A stretch of 64,000 nt of DNA from Clostridium beijerinckii (GTDB taxonomy: Bacteria; Bacillota; Clostridia; Clostridiales; Clostridiaceae): NCBI GenBank assembly GCA_003129525.1, contig CP029329.1:1717501-1781500 (forward strand), read 5' to 3'. The position numbers and the translations under genes are program-made. Below the pieces are notes generated by a model that worked only from the letters and a program-made list of their open reading frames with translations, did no database searches and was not told the DNA's origin. Of the stretch, positions 18,647 through 27,760 are shown piece by piece. Positions within the stretch are counted from its first letter, which is position 1. The number at the start of each line of letters is the position of its first letter.

Positions 18647-19945
18647 ATGAAAACAGTTTACATTGCTATGAGTGCTGATATAATTCACCAAGGGCATTTG
18701 AATGTAATAAATGAGGCGAGAAATCTTGGAGATGTAATAGTAGGTTTACATACTGATGAGGTTATAAGAGGCTATTGGAGAAATCCTATAATGAAGTATG
18801 AAGAAAGAAAAGAAGTTGTTAGTAATATTAAGGGAGTTCTATCTGTAATACCTCAAGATAGTTTAGATCAAGTTCCAAATCTTATAGAACTTAAACCTGA
18901 TTATGTTGTTCATGGAGATGATTGGCTAGAGGGCTCTCAACAAAAACTTAGAGAAAAAGTTATAAATGCAATAAAGGAATGGAGAGGAGAACTTGTTGAA
19001 GTACCATATACTCAAGGGGTTTCTATTTCAAAATTAGATGAGGAATTAATGCAAATAGGTATAACACCTCAAATGAGAATGAAAAGCCTTAAGGAATTAA
19101 TTTATTCAAAAAAACCAGTTAGAATACTTGAAGCTCATAATGGATTGACTGGACTTATTGTTGAAAAAACTAAAGTTGAAAAAGATGGGAAAATAAAAGA
19201 ATTTGATGGTATGTGGATAAGTTCTTTATGTGACTCGACAGCTAAAGGAAAACCAGATATAGAATTAGTAGATTTAACATCAAGATTAAATACAATTAAT
19301 GACATTTTAGAGGTCACTAGAAAGCCTATAATTGTTGATGGAGATACAGGAGGACAAATTGAGCATTTTGTTTATACAGTTAAAACATTAGAAAGATTAG
19401 GCGTGTCAGCAATTATCATTGAAGATAAGACAGGACTTAAGAAAAATTCATTATTTGGCACTGATGTGACTCAAACTCAAGATACTATAGAACATTTTAG
19501 TGACAAAATAAGAGCAGGAAGAGAAGCTAGAGCAACAAGTGACTTTATGATAATTTCAAGAATTGAAAGCTTAATTGCAGGGGCAGGAATGGACGATGCA
19601 ATAAATAGAGCAAAAGCATATATTCAAGCGGGTACAGATGGAATAATGATTCATAGCAAAGAAAAGGATGGAAAAGAGATAGTTGAATTCTGTAGAATAT
19701 ACAATGAATTTGAAAATAGAGTTCCATTAGTAGTAGTACCAACTTCATATAATTTCATGAAAGAAGATGAATTAGTGGACTTAGGAATTAATGTGGTTAT
19801 TTATGCAAATCACCTAATAAGAAGTGCATATCCAGCAATGGTAAATACTGCAAAGAGCATCTTAGAAAATGAAAGATCAAAAGAAGCTTCAATAAATTGT
19901 ATGCCTATAAAAGAAATTCTTACTTTAATTCCAGGTGGAATGTGA
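18647..19945 (+). CDS. aepX: Phosphoenolpyruvate mutase with N-terminal cytidylyltransferase-like domain
   Basis: 432 residues in two parts. Residues 1-135 are a TagD/RfaE-type nucleotidyltransferase domain with HQGH (14-17) in the HxGH position; the later motif is YTQGVSIS where active cytidylyltransferases usually have RTxGISTT, so activity is uncertain. Residues about 145-432 are PEP mutase: DGDTGG (231-236, Mg binding) and the hallmark EDKTGLKKNS (259-268). The mutase turns PEP into phosphonopyruvate, forming the C-P bond, the committed step of phosphonate synthesis. AGGAGAG precedes the ATG. The gene ends 2 nt before repeat copy 2. Confidence 0.93.
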   Translation: MKTVYIAMSADIIHQGHLNVINEARNLGDVIVGLHTDEVIRGYWRNPIMKYEERKEVVSNIKGVLSVIPQDSLDQVPNLIELKPDYVVHGDDWLEGSQQKLREKVINAIKEWRGELVEVPYTQGVSISKLDEELMQIGITPQMRMKSLKELIYSKKPVRILEAHNGLTGLIVEKTKVEKDGKIKEFDGMWISSLCDSTAKGKPDIELVDLTSRLNTINDILEVTRKPIIVDGDTGGQIEHFVYTVKTLERLGVSAIIIEDKTGLKKNSLFGTDVTQTQDTIEHFSDKIRAGREARATSDFMIISRIESLIAGAGMDDAINRAKAYIQAGTDGIMIHSKEKDGKEIVEFCRIYNEFENRVPLVVVPTSYNFMKEDELVDLGINVVIYANHLIRSAYPAMVNTAKSILENERSKEASINCMPIKEILTLIPGGM

Positions 19946-19947
19946 TT

Positions 19948-20107
19948 CAGTTAACAATTAACAGTTAACAGTTAACAGTTAGAAAATAAAATAAACAATT
20001 GATAATGAAGGATAAAATCCATTTAAGGGATTTTTAAAATATATTTTTAAAGACAACCTGCGGTTTTCATCCTTAATTGTACATTGTCAATTTTCAATTG
20101 TTAATTG
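19948..20107 (+). repeat. Heptamer-arm palindromic element, copy 2 (family C)
   Basis: The left arm has CAGTTAA/CAATTAA units (19948-19981) and the right arm complementary TTAATTG-like units (20072-20107). The core of about 90 bp carries its own smaller complementarity (GAAGGAT with ATCCTT). It spans the aepX-aepY gap from stop codon to ribosome binding site. Confidence 0.78.
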
Positions 20108-20125
20108 AAAAGGGGGTTGAATTAA

Positions 20126-21259
20126 ATGGTTGAAGTTAAAGAGTTTTATAATGAATTATTAAATAATAATATAAGTTTTTTTACAGGAGTACCAGATTCT
20201 TTGTTAAAATCTTTTTGTGCTTATATTAAGGATAATGTAAGTGCCCATAAGAATATCATTTCAGCTAATGAAGGAAATGCTATAGGATTAGCTTCTGGAT
20301 ATTATTTAGGAACAAGAAAAATTGGACTTGTATACATGCAAAATTCAGGACTTGGGAATGCAGTAAATCCACTTGCTTCCCTTACTGATAAATTAGTTTA
20401 CAGTATACCAATGCTTTTAGTAATTGGGTGGAGAGGTGAGCCAAATAAGAAAGATGAACCTCAACATAAGAAACAAGGGCTAATCACTACTGAAACATTA
20501 GAAATGTTAGGAATTAAGTATGAGATTTTAGATAAATATACCAATAATAATGAAATGAAATTAAAAGTAAAAAAAGCATATAGTTATATGAAAGAAAATA
20601 ATGAGCCATATGCTTTGATAATAAAAAAGGATACCTTTGATGAATACAAACTCAAGAGTAATACTAGTTTTGAGTTTAAAATGACTAGAGAAGAGGCTAT
20701 AGAAATTGTAGTATCTCAGATGAAAGAAAATTCAGTAATAGTGTCAACAACAGGAATGGCATCTAGAGAGCTTTTTGAATTAAGAGAAAAGCATAAAGAA
20801 AATCATAACAAAGATTTTTTAACTGTAGGCTCTATGGGACATGCATCTCAAATTGCTTTGGGTATTGCATTAAATAATAAAAATCAATATGTTTATTGCA
20901 TTGATGGAGATGGGTCTTTATTAATGCATCTTGGGAGCTTAGCTATAATAGGAAATGCAGAACCTAAGAATTTTAGACATATTTTAATTAATAATGGAGC
21001 ACATGATTCCGTGGGAGGTCAAGAAACTGTTGGCTTAAAAATAGATACTTTAGCTATTGCAAAAGCTTGTGGATATAAGGAATGTTATTCATGTAGCTCA
21101 AAAGCAGAGTTAGTAAATTTATCAGAAAAAATAACAAATGTAGAAGGCCCTGTATTGTTAGAAATTAAAGTTAAGAAAGGGGCACGAAAGGATTTAGGAA
21201 GACCTACTACAACGCCAATTGAAAACAAAGAAGCCTTTATGGAATTTTTAGATAAATAA
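20126..21259 (+). CDS. aepY: Phosphonopyruvate decarboxylase
   Basis: Thiamine-diphosphate enzyme of 377 residues that decarboxylates phosphonopyruvate to phosphonoacetaldehyde, pulling the unfavourable mutase reaction forward. E49 in SANEGNAIG is the expected cofactor-activating Glu; GDG (261-263) through NN (289-290) is the ThDP/Mg-binding motif, followed by AHDSVGGQ typical of this family. AAAGGGGG precedes the ATG. It is placed between the mutase and the transaminase in the usual pathway order. Confidence 0.94.
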   Translation: MVEVKEFYNELLNNNISFFTGVPDSLLKSFCAYIKDNVSAHKNIISANEGNAIGLASGYYLGTRKIGLVYMQNSGLGNAVNPLASLTDKLVYSIPMLLVIGWRGEPNKKDEPQHKKQGLITTETLEMLGIKYEILDKYTNNNEMKLKVKKAYSYMKENNEPYALIIKKDTFDEYKLKSNTSFEFKMTREEAIEIVVSQMKENSVIVSTTGMASRELFELREKHKENHNKDFLTVGSMGHASQIALGIALNNKNQYVYCIDGDGSLLMHLGSLAIIGNAEPKNFRHILINNGAHDSVGGQETVGLKIDTLAIAKACGYKECYSCSSKAELVNLSEKITNVEGPVLLEIKVKKGARKDLGRPTTTPIENKEAFMEFLDK

Positions 21260-21288
21260 AAGATTAATCATAATAGGGAGGAATCAAA

Positions 21289-22431
21289 GTGGAGATTAAG
21301 AGAAATATATTATTAAATCCAGGGCCTGCAACTACTTCAGACACAGTAAAGCTCGCTCAAGTTGTGCCTGATATTTGTCCAAGAGAAAAAGAATTTGGAG
21401 ATGTTATGGAGTTTGTATCAAAAGAGCTTACTAATTTTGTAGGTACTAATGATAAGCATACAACTATATTGTTTGGAGGATCAGGAACAGCATCAGTTGA
21501 AGCTATTTTAAGTTCAGTAGTAGATGATGGAACAATTATAATAATTAATAATGGTGCTTATGGAAAAAGAATGTGTGAAATAGCAGAAATATATAATTTA
21601 AATTATATAGAATTTAAAAGTTCACCTATAGAAGAAATAAGCTTAATTGAATTAGAAGAAATAATAAAAATACATAACTTAGAGAGTATAAGATCTGAAA
21701 AAACATCTATAAGCCATATAGCAGTAATCCATCATGAAACTACAACAGGAATATTAAATGATATAAAATCAATAGGAAGTATTTGTGAAAGGTATGAAAT
21801 AGATATGATAGTTGATGCTATGAGTTCTTTTGCAGGGATTCCTATAAATATGGATGAAATGAACATAAAATACTTAGCTTCAAGTTCAAATAAGTGTATA
21901 CAAGGAATTGCAGGAACAAGCTTTGTAATAGCTAATAAAGAATCTTTAGAGAAAACTAAGAGTATTAAACCAAGAAATCTTTATCTTAATATATATAAAC
22001 AATATTCATATTTTAAAGATAACTACCAAATGAGATTTACTCCACCAGTGCAAGTTCTTTATGCTTTAAAACAAGCCATAGTAGAAGCAAAAGAAGAAAC
22101 GATAGAAAATAGATATAAAAGATATAAAGATTGCTGTAAAATCCTTTGGGATGGCTTAGATAAACTTAAATTAAAAAGATTAGTAAATGAAAAAGCATCA
22201 TCTATGCTTTTAACTTCAATTATTGAGCCTAAAATTAAAGGGTATAACTTCAATGATTTGCATGATTACTTATATAATAAAGGATTCACAATTTATCCAG
22301 GAAAAGTATCTTCTAAAAATACATTTAGAATAGCAAACATAGGAAAAATCTATCCGGATGACATGAATAAATTCATAGAAATATTAGAAGAATACTTTGT
22401 GGGTATTGCGCAACATAGATACCCAAAGTGA
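21289..22431 (+). CDS. phnW: 2-aminoethylphosphonate transaminase
   Basis: PLP fold type I aminotransferase, 380 residues, interconverting phosphonoacetaldehyde and 2-aminoethylphosphonate. LLNPGPATTS at the N terminus, D176 (IVDAMSSFAG) and the PLP lysine K202 (SSNKCIQG) are intact. PhnW can act in degradation, but with AepX and AepY upstream the direction here is synthetic. It starts at GTG 21289 with GGGAGG 7 nt upstream. The last codons and the stop overlap the conserved leader of the hairpin element at 22415. Confidence 0.93.
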   Translation: MEIKRNILLNPGPATTSDTVKLAQVVPDICPREKEFGDVMEFVSKELTNFVGTNDKHTTILFGGSGTASVEAILSSVVDDGTIIIINNGAYGKRMCEIAEIYNLNYIEFKSSPIEEISLIELEEIIKIHNLESIRSEKTSISHIAVIHHETTTGILNDIKSIGSICERYEIDMIVDAMSSFAGIPINMDEMNIKYLASSSNKCIQGIAGTSFVIANKESLEKTKSIKPRNLYLNIYKQYSYFKDNYQMRFTPPVQVLYALKQAIVEAKEETIENRYKRYKDCCKILWDGLDKLKLKRLVNEKASSMLLTSIIEPKIKGYNFNDLHDYLYNKGFTIYPGKVSSKNTFRIANIGKIYPDDMNKFIEILEEYFVGIAQHRYPK

Positions 22432-22533
22432 AAATTAGGGTTAATTGAATAAACTACCGAAATGAAGGTCATGCATTTGTTCGGGTTACTGAGGATTTAG
22501 CTGTGAATTTCTAACAGCAAAAGTTGTACCCAT
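22415..22533 (+). repeat. Long hairpin element, 5' half only (family A, copy A1)
   Basis: It has the leader ATAGATACCC and, 44 nt later, the 5' arm starting GAAATGAAGGTCATGC (22459). This is nearly identical to the 5' half of the copy at 49145, but the matching 3' arm is missing here. The sequence diverges after GTTGTACCCA (about 22533). The phnW stop codon lies inside the leader. Confidence 0.7.
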
Positions 22534-22580
22534 TTCCGCATGTTCCTAAAGACAAGCTTAGGACAATTTATCATTAAGAT

Positions 22581-22609
22581 ATGCCTATAGAATACTTTAC
22601 TATAGGCAT
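22581..22609. terminator. Hairpin between convergent genes
   Basis: ATGCCTATAG (22581-22590) pairs perfectly with 22600-22609 around a 9-nt loop. It has no strong T run. It lies between phnW and the convergent znuB and could help 3' end formation. Confidence 0.4.
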
Positions 22610-22620
22610 TGTCAACCTCA

Positions 22621-22921
22621 GAAATATAAAAATACTTGCATGAATATAGGCATACTTTAAAATTACACTAAACAAAGAAATCAGAGTTATGCTTTTGCGC
22701 AACGTTGCATCAGAGAATTTTCTGGGTATATTTCTTCATTAGAAGTTGTTCCAAAGATGCTTGTTCAAAGCTGTGGCTTTGAGGCTATCACTTTGGGCGC
22801 AACTTCTAATGTTAGAAATATCCAGAAAATTCTCAGCAACTGGAGCAAACGCATAACTCTGATTTCGGTTGTTAAGCAATAGATTTAAATTATCCTCAAA
22901 CTGCAAGTATTTTTATATTTC
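22621..22921 (-). repeat. Long hairpin element, complete copy (family A, copy A0)
   Basis: A complete copy oriented with the minus-strand znuB, beginning 27 nt after its stop. The outermost 20-bp perfect inverted repeat (22621-22640 with 22902-22921) is stem P0. Stem P1, GAAATCAGAGTTATGC (22677-22692), pairs perfectly with 22851-22866. Inside are P2 (22713-22736 with 22814-22835) and P3 around AGAAGTTG/CAACTTCT. The layout matches copies at 47980 and 49143, but the stem sequences differ. Confidence 0.78.
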
Positions 22922-22947
22922 GTCTGATTCGCAATCCCCGTATTTTA

Positions 22948-23748
22948 TTAATTTTCATAGTTGAAAAATCTTGTAAAAGCTAGAGTTAGTAACAAGAAGA
23001 TAACTGATGTTAATGCTATTGTGCCTCCTGGAGCACTGTTTATGTAATAAGAGAGTACTAATCCTATCATAACATCTAAAAATCCAAATAAAATTGAAAA
23101 AATCAAGGTTTTAGTGAATCCTTTTTTTAGTTGCATAGCAGTTGCTACAGGTACAACTATTATTGAAGAAACTACAAGGATTCCCATTACTCTTATTGAA
23201 AGAGAAATTGTAGCACCAACGAGTAATGTAAAGATATAGTTTACTAACTTAACATTAATGCCTGATGTTTTTGCACCTGTTTCATCAAAAGTTACATAAA
23301 TTAATTTATTATATAGGAATAAAAGTGTTATAAGACAAATTCCACCTACAATAGCAATTAATAATATATCAGATTTTGTAACAGTTAAAATACTACCAAA
23401 TAAAAACGAATCTACCTTAGCGGATGCCTTGCCACTACTTACTAAAATAATGGCTATACCTAAACTTAGAGTCAAAACAATGGACATTACAAGTTCGGCA
23501 TATTTTTTATAATAAGTCCTTAAAGCCTCTATAACAAGAGCACAAACACTAGTGAATAAAAACGCAGTTAAAAGGGGGTTTGTGCCTATAACAAGGCCAA
23601 TTGCAACTCCAGCAAAAGAAGAATGGGATAAGGTATCACCAATCATTGAATAACGCCTAAGCACAATAAAAAGTCCTATAAACGGACATAGAATAGAAAC
23701 AATAAAACCTGCAATAAATGCATTTTGCATAAAACCTAATTGAAACAT
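22948..23748 (-). CDS. znuB: Zinc-type metal ABC transporter permease
   Basis: Integral membrane permease of 266 residues with seven to eight hydrophobic segments, from the ABC-3 family used for Zn and Mn import. RRYSMIGDTLSHSSFAGVAIG near residue 30 is the typical cytoplasmic loop contacting the ATPase. ATG at 23748 has GGAAGG upstream and is 21 bp after the ATPase gene, so the two are cotranscribed. No substrate-binding protein gene is adjacent; it must lie elsewhere. Zn rather than Mn is inferred from the operator upstream. Confidence 0.88.
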   Translation of the reverse strand: MFQLGFMQNAFIAGFIVSILCPFIGLFIVLRRYSMIGDTLSHSSFAGVAIGLVIGTNPLLTAFLFTSVCALVIEALRTYYKKYAELVMSIVLTLSLGIAIILVSSGKASAKVDSFLFGSILTVTKSDILLIAIVGGICLITLLFLYNKLIYVTFDETGAKTSGINVKLVNYIFTLLVGATISLSIRVMGILVVSSIIVVPVATAMQLKKGFTKTLIFSILFGFLDVMIGLVLSYYINSAPGGTIALTSVIFLLLTLAFTRFFNYEN

Positions 23749-23769
23749 ATATTATTACCTTCCTAATAC

Positions 23770-24441
23770 CTATATTATTTTAGAAATTGAATCTTCAACT
23801 TCTAAATACTTTATAAAATCTTCTTTCGTAAATAATTTTAGAGTACCATTTTCTATTTTTAAAATATGTGTTGAATATTTTAATGCAATCTTAGTATTAT
23901 GTTCAACAGAAATTATAGTTTTTCCTAAATCTTTATTTAAAGTTTGGAGTAATGGATAAATTTCATTTTGACTTTTTTCATCTACTCCAGTTGATGGTTC
24001 ATCTAATATTATTAAATCCGGATTTCCAAGTAAAGCTCTTGCAATAAAAATTCTTTGCTGTTGGCCACCTGATAAACTTCCGATTAAAGTACTGTCAAAT
24101 TCACACATATTAACTTTGTGTAAAGATTCTTGAACGCTTCTTGAATTTTTTATACCAACAGTCTTTGCATGACAAGACAATACTTCCTTAACTGTGATTG
24201 GAAATTCTGAATTGAAATTATCTAATCTTTGAGAAACATAAGAAATTTTATTGGAAGCTAAAGTAATTAACCCAGAATCAGGTTTTAAGATACCTAATAT
24301 AAGCTTTATCAATGTACTTTTACAACTTCCGTTTTCACCAAGAATAGATAAATAAATCCCCTTAGGTATATGAAGATTAACATCTTTTAATAAATCATTT
24401 GCTTTTGTATATGAAAATGATAGGTTTTTTATAGTTATCAA
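23770..24441 (-). CDS. znuC: Zinc-type metal ABC transporter ATP-binding protein
   Basis: ABC ATPase of 223 residues. Walker A is GENGSCKST, in which Cys replaces the usual last Gly (zinc-family ATPases vary at this spot); signature LSGGQQQR, Walker B LIILDEPSTGVD and switch His in SVEHNT are intact. The start is TTG at 24441, with AAGGAG 8 nt before it. The gene heads the znuCB operon and is preceded by a Fur/Zur-like operator overlapping its promoter. Confidence 0.9.
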   Translation of the reverse strand: MITIKNLSFSYTKANDLLKDVNLHIPKGIYLSILGENGSCKSTLIKLILGILKPDSGLITLASNKISYVSQRLDNFNSEFPITVKEVLSCHAKTVGIKNSRSVQESLHKVNMCEFDSTLIGSLSGGQQQRIFIARALLGNPDLIILDEPSTGVDEKSQNEIYPLLQTLNKDLGKTIISVEHNTKIALKYSTHILKIENGTLKLFTKEDFIKYLEVEDSISKII

Positions 24442-24468
24442 ATAATCAACTCCTTAAAACATTATTAT

Positions 24469-24498
24469 ATTATACACTTAAATGCAAATGATTTGCAA
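24469..24498 (-). promoter_or_regulatory. znuCB promoter with 7-1-7 Fur/Zur-like operator
   Basis: On the minus strand TTGCAA (24498-24493) and TATAAT (24474-24469) are 18 nt apart. A perfect 7-1-7 palindrome, TGCAAAT-G-ATTTGCA (24483-24497), overlaps the -35 and the spacer. Its form TGnnAATnATTnnCA is the layout of Fur-family boxes, so repression by a zinc-sensing Fur homologue (Zur) is likely. Confidence 0.7.
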
Positions 24499-24532
24499 TA
24501 GTGCATAATCCATATTGCCAAAATAATAAAGA

Positions 24533-24937
24533 TTATTGAGTAAATATTTTTTCTAAATACCAACTTTTATTATCTTTCTTAAAACTTCCTTTAACAGAGA
24601 CATTTTTATGTGGTTCATTTTTAGAAAGACCAGACGCCTCTACAACAGCAGTTTCACCATCACAGTAAATTAAAGACATTTTTTGAACTCTAAGAAGTTC
24701 GCTTTCTGATGAAAAATCACTAGTGAAATTATATTCCACAGCAAATCCAAGGTCTTTAGAATTACTGCGTATATATAGATCATGTGTTATGAAAAAAGAA
24801 ACTATGGTTATAAGTCCTAAGGAAATTATTGCAGATAACATAACTTGTCTTTTAGCTCTTAATATAATTTTTCTTTCAAGTCTTCGTCTTTTTTTATAGA
24901 CAAGGGATTCCTTTTTTAGTTGTAGATTATTTATCAC
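24533..24937 (-). CDS. Small single-pass membrane protein of unknown function
   Basis: 134 residues from GTG at 24937, which has GGAGG 8 nt upstream; the open frame extends to 25087 but no site supports a longer protein. The N-terminal 30 residues are strongly basic (KKRRRLERK), then one membrane segment (about 40-62), then an extracytoplasmic domain of about 70 residues. I do not recognise the domain; the closing WYLEKIFTQ suggests an NTF2-like fold, which is speculative. It is upstream of znuCB on the same strand but separated by the znu promoter. Confidence 0.65.
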   Translation of the reverse strand: MINNLQLKKESLVYKKRRRLERKIILRAKRQVMLSAIISLGLITIVSFFITHDLYIRSNSKDLGFAVEYNFTSDFSSESELLRVQKMSLIYCDGETAVVEASGLSKNEPHKNVSVKGSFKKDNKSWYLEKIFTQ

Positions 24938-25224
24938 AATGGAGACCTCCTTTATTTTAAAGCTTTGAATGATTAAATAGATTTTTGGAAAGATTATTTG
25001 ATGTAATAAATATTTTTTAGAATAAAAATAACCATACGAAAATATTACCATAATTTTACATATAATAAAATTAAAAATCAATGACAATGTAAGGTAAAAA
25101 ATATAATAATATGAGCAAATTCCAGTAATTAAAAGTGCACATTTTATTTATATGGTTATAAAATGTCTTTTTTGATATAATTTTATTTAAGACACATTCA
25201 AAAAAATAATAGGACGGTGAATTT

Positions 25225-25626
25225 ATGGATTTTTCAAGTTTAGTATTAATGGAGAAAGATAAAGAAACAGGATTTATAAAAAAGGAATTAGGAAGTTTTG
25301 AAGTAAATGAAGGAGCTTTGTTTGTGAAAAAGCTTTATGTACTAGATGAAATTGTGTATATGCATTTTGATACAAATAAAAATGTGGAAGAATGGGAATA
25401 CTCAGCAATATATGATTTATTTAATAGCGAAGCATTTACAGAAAGTGGTTATGAGATAGAAGAAGATTTAGAAGAATATAATCCTGCATATATAATAAAA
25501 TTTAAGTATGAGGATGATTATGATTTAATGAAGAAAAAGATACAAGAAGCAGTAGGAACAATAGAAAGAGAAATGAACTCAGTATTTGAAGCGATACAAG
25601 GAAAAGAATCGGAGTATGCAGAATAA
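25225..25626 (+). CDS. Conserved clostridial hypothetical protein (DUF6762-like)
   Basis: Acidic soluble protein of 133 residues, beginning MDFSSLVLMEKDKETG. It shows alternating beta strands and a helical C terminus (KKIQEAVGTIEREMNSVFEAI). It resembles a small family of uncharacterised clostridial proteins; I recall it as DUF6762 but cannot confirm this. Start at ATG 25225, with AGGACGG upstream. Function unknown; no context link to its neighbours is evident. Confidence 0.65.
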   Translation: MDFSSLVLMEKDKETGFIKKELGSFEVNEGALFVKKLYVLDEIVYMHFDTNKNVEEWEYSAIYDLFNSEAFTESGYEIEEDLEEYNPAYIIKFKYEDDYDLMKKKIQEAVGTIEREMNSVFEAIQGKESEYAE

Positions 25627-25680
25627 TTATATATAACAATTCATAAGATATACTTATATATTAAATTGGTAATTTAGAAG

Positions 25681-25751
25681 TGATAATTGTCAATGCTCAA
25701 TACTCAATGTTCAATTATTGACCATTGAACATTGGGCATTGATAATTGAAT
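25681..25751 (+). repeat. Heptamer-arm palindromic element, copy 3 (family C)
   Basis: The cleanest example: left units CAATGCT, CAATACT, CAATGTT (25691-25711) are followed almost without a core by right units ATTGACC, ATTGAAC, ATTGGGC, ATTGATA, ATTGAAT (25717-25751). The 7-nt period is exact. It ends 23 nt before the pepF start. Confidence 0.82.
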
Positions 25752-25774
25752 TCTGAAAAGAAAGGTGTGTTAAG

Positions 25775-27559
25775 ATGAGTGAGTTAAAAAAAAGGGAAGA
25801 AATTGAAGAGAAGTTTAAGTGGAATGTAGAGAAAGTATATAAAAATATACAAGAATGGGAAAAGGATTTTGAAGATTTAAAAAATGAAGCAGTTAAATTG
25901 AAAAGTTATTCTGGAAAACTAGTAAATGGAGAAAAGATTTTAGAATATTTTAAATTAAATGAAGAAATATCTAGAAAAGCAGAAAAAATATATATTTATG
26001 CACATTTAAAATCTGATGAGGATACTTCAAATTCTACTTATCAAAGTTTAATGAGTAAAATTGATATATATATGGCTGAATTTGCAAGTTATACAGCTTT
26101 TTTTGTACCAGAAATTTTAACTTTAGAAGATAAATTTATTGAAAGTGAAATAAACAGATTAGATGAACTTAAGAAATTTGAATTTTTAATTAGAGATATA
26201 TTAAAAGAAAAGCCACACATATTATCAAAGGAAATGGAAGAACTATTAGCAGCCGCATCAGATTGTTTAGATGCACCTTCAGCAATACACAATATTTTAA
26301 CTAATGCAGATATGACATTTGGGAAAATAGAAGATGAAGAAGGCAATAAAGTAGAATTAACGGAAGGAAACTATTCTTCATTCATAAGAAGTAAGAATAG
26401 AAATGTAAGAAAAGAAGCATTTGAAAAATTATTTGGAGAATATGACAAACTAAAAAATACTTTAGCTACTACATTAACTTCATCACTAAAAACATTTAAT
26501 TTTAGTAGTAAGGTAAGAAACTATAGTGGTGCATTAGAAGCATCATTAAAACCAAATAATATTCCACTCGAAGTTTATAAAAATGCAATTAAAGTCATAA
26601 ATGATAACTTAAATTCACTTCATAGATATGTTAAAATTAAGAAAAAGTTACTAGGATTAAATGAACTGCATATGTATGATTTATATGTTCCTGTAATCGA
26701 ATTACCAAAAGAAAAAATTGAATTTAATAAAGGTGTAGATATAGTATTAGATGCATTAAAGCCACTTGGAGCAGAATATTTAGATATATTTAAAAGTGGG
26801 ATTAAAGATGGCTGGATAGATATATATGAAAACAAAGGTAAAAAAGGTGGAGCCTATTCATGGGGTGGATATGATACTATGCCTTATGTACTATTAAATT
26901 ATAATAATGAACTTGGCGATGTATCGACTCTAGCTCATGAAATGGGGCATTCAATTCATTCATATTATTCAAGAAAAGAGCAATCATATTATTATGCAGG
27001 TTATACTTTATTTTGTGCAGAAGTTGCATCAACAACAAATGAGTCTTTACTTATTCATTATCTAATTGAAAAAGAAAGTGATGAAAAGAAAAAACTTTAT
27101 TTAATAAATCAAGAATTGGAGCAAATAAGAACAACAGTATTCAGACAATTAATGTTTGCAGAATTTGAACTTTATACTCATGAAACATTAGAAAATGGAA
27201 TGCCTTTAACAGCAGAAGATTATAATAAGGTATGGCATGATTTAAATGTTAAATATTTTGGAGATGAGATTGTAATAGACAAAGAAGTAGATGTAGAATG
27301 GTCAAGAATTCCGCATTTTTATTCTGATTTCTATGTTTATCAATATGCTACAGGATATGCAGCTGCATCAGCTTTTTCAAAATCAATTTTAGAGGGAAAA
27401 GAAAATGCAGTAGAAAAATATAAAGGTTTCTTAAAATCAGGCGGTAGCGATTATCCAATAAACATTTTAAAAAATGCGGGAGTAGATATGACTACGAATA
27501 TGCCTATAGAAGCTACTATAAAGAGATTTAATGAACTTTTAGATATGATAGATAAGTAG
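25775..27559 (+). CDS. pepF: Oligoendopeptidase F (M3 family)
   Basis: Cytoplasmic zinc metallopeptidase, 594 residues, cleaving short peptides. The zinc site is HEMGH (388-392) with the third ligand E416 in FCAEVASTTNE. The fold is almost all helical, with the conserved YSWGGYDTMPYVLLNY segment (361-376) preceding the zinc helix as in PepF. Length is normal for the family (about 600). AAGAAAGG precedes the ATG. It likely recycles peptides. Confidence 0.94.
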   Translation: MSELKKREEIEEKFKWNVEKVYKNIQEWEKDFEDLKNEAVKLKSYSGKLVNGEKILEYFKLNEEISRKAEKIYIYAHLKSDEDTSNSTYQSLMSKIDIYMAEFASYTAFFVPEILTLEDKFIESEINRLDELKKFEFLIRDILKEKPHILSKEMEELLAAASDCLDAPSAIHNILTNADMTFGKIEDEEGNKVELTEGNYSSFIRSKNRNVRKEAFEKLFGEYDKLKNTLATTLTSSLKTFNFSSKVRNYSGALEASLKPNNIPLEVYKNAIKVINDNLNSLHRYVKIKKKLLGLNELHMYDLYVPVIELPKEKIEFNKGVDIVLDALKPLGAEYLDIFKSGIKDGWIDIYENKGKKGGAYSWGGYDTMPYVLLNYNNELGDVSTLAHEMGHSIHSYYSRKEQSYYYAGYTLFCAEVASTTNESLLIHYLIEKESDEKKKLYLINQELEQIRTTVFRQLMFAEFELYTHETLENGMPLTAEDYNKVWHDLNVKYFGDEIVIDKEVDVEWSRIPHFYSDFYVYQYATGYAAASAFSKSILEGKENAVEKYKGFLKSGGSDYPINILKNAGVDMTTNMPIEATIKRFNELLDMIDK

Positions 27560-27760
27560 ATAAGTGAGAATCCAAATTTTACATTTGGTTCCTCCAACTT
27601 AGTTAACAACCAAAGGGCGTTAACCTCATTGAAAAATGATTTTGTGTGAATCAGTTAAGCAGACATCCCAATCTGTGATTTGATGATGGTCGCTTACTCT
27701 GTGAGCACTCAGCGAGTGTATATGAGTCGAGTTTCATAAAAAAATAAATAAATCTTAGAA
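27560..27760. other. Gap after pepF with a reverse-oriented repeat module
   Basis: No ORF. On the minus strand 27735-27640 carries the module GAAACTCGACTCA ... CTCGCTGAGT ... GATTCACACAAAATCAT that is also found at 32279-32330 and 37490-37620, with an extra segment of about 60 nt in the middle. This is a rearranged copy of the family B mosaic. Confidence 0.45.

Noticed and set aside
24937..25087. Longer 184-residue version of the small membrane protein
   Set aside because: The extra N terminus is AT-derived Phe/Ile/Tyr-rich sequence with no ribosome binding site, while GTG at 24937 has a perfect GGAGG at 8 nt.
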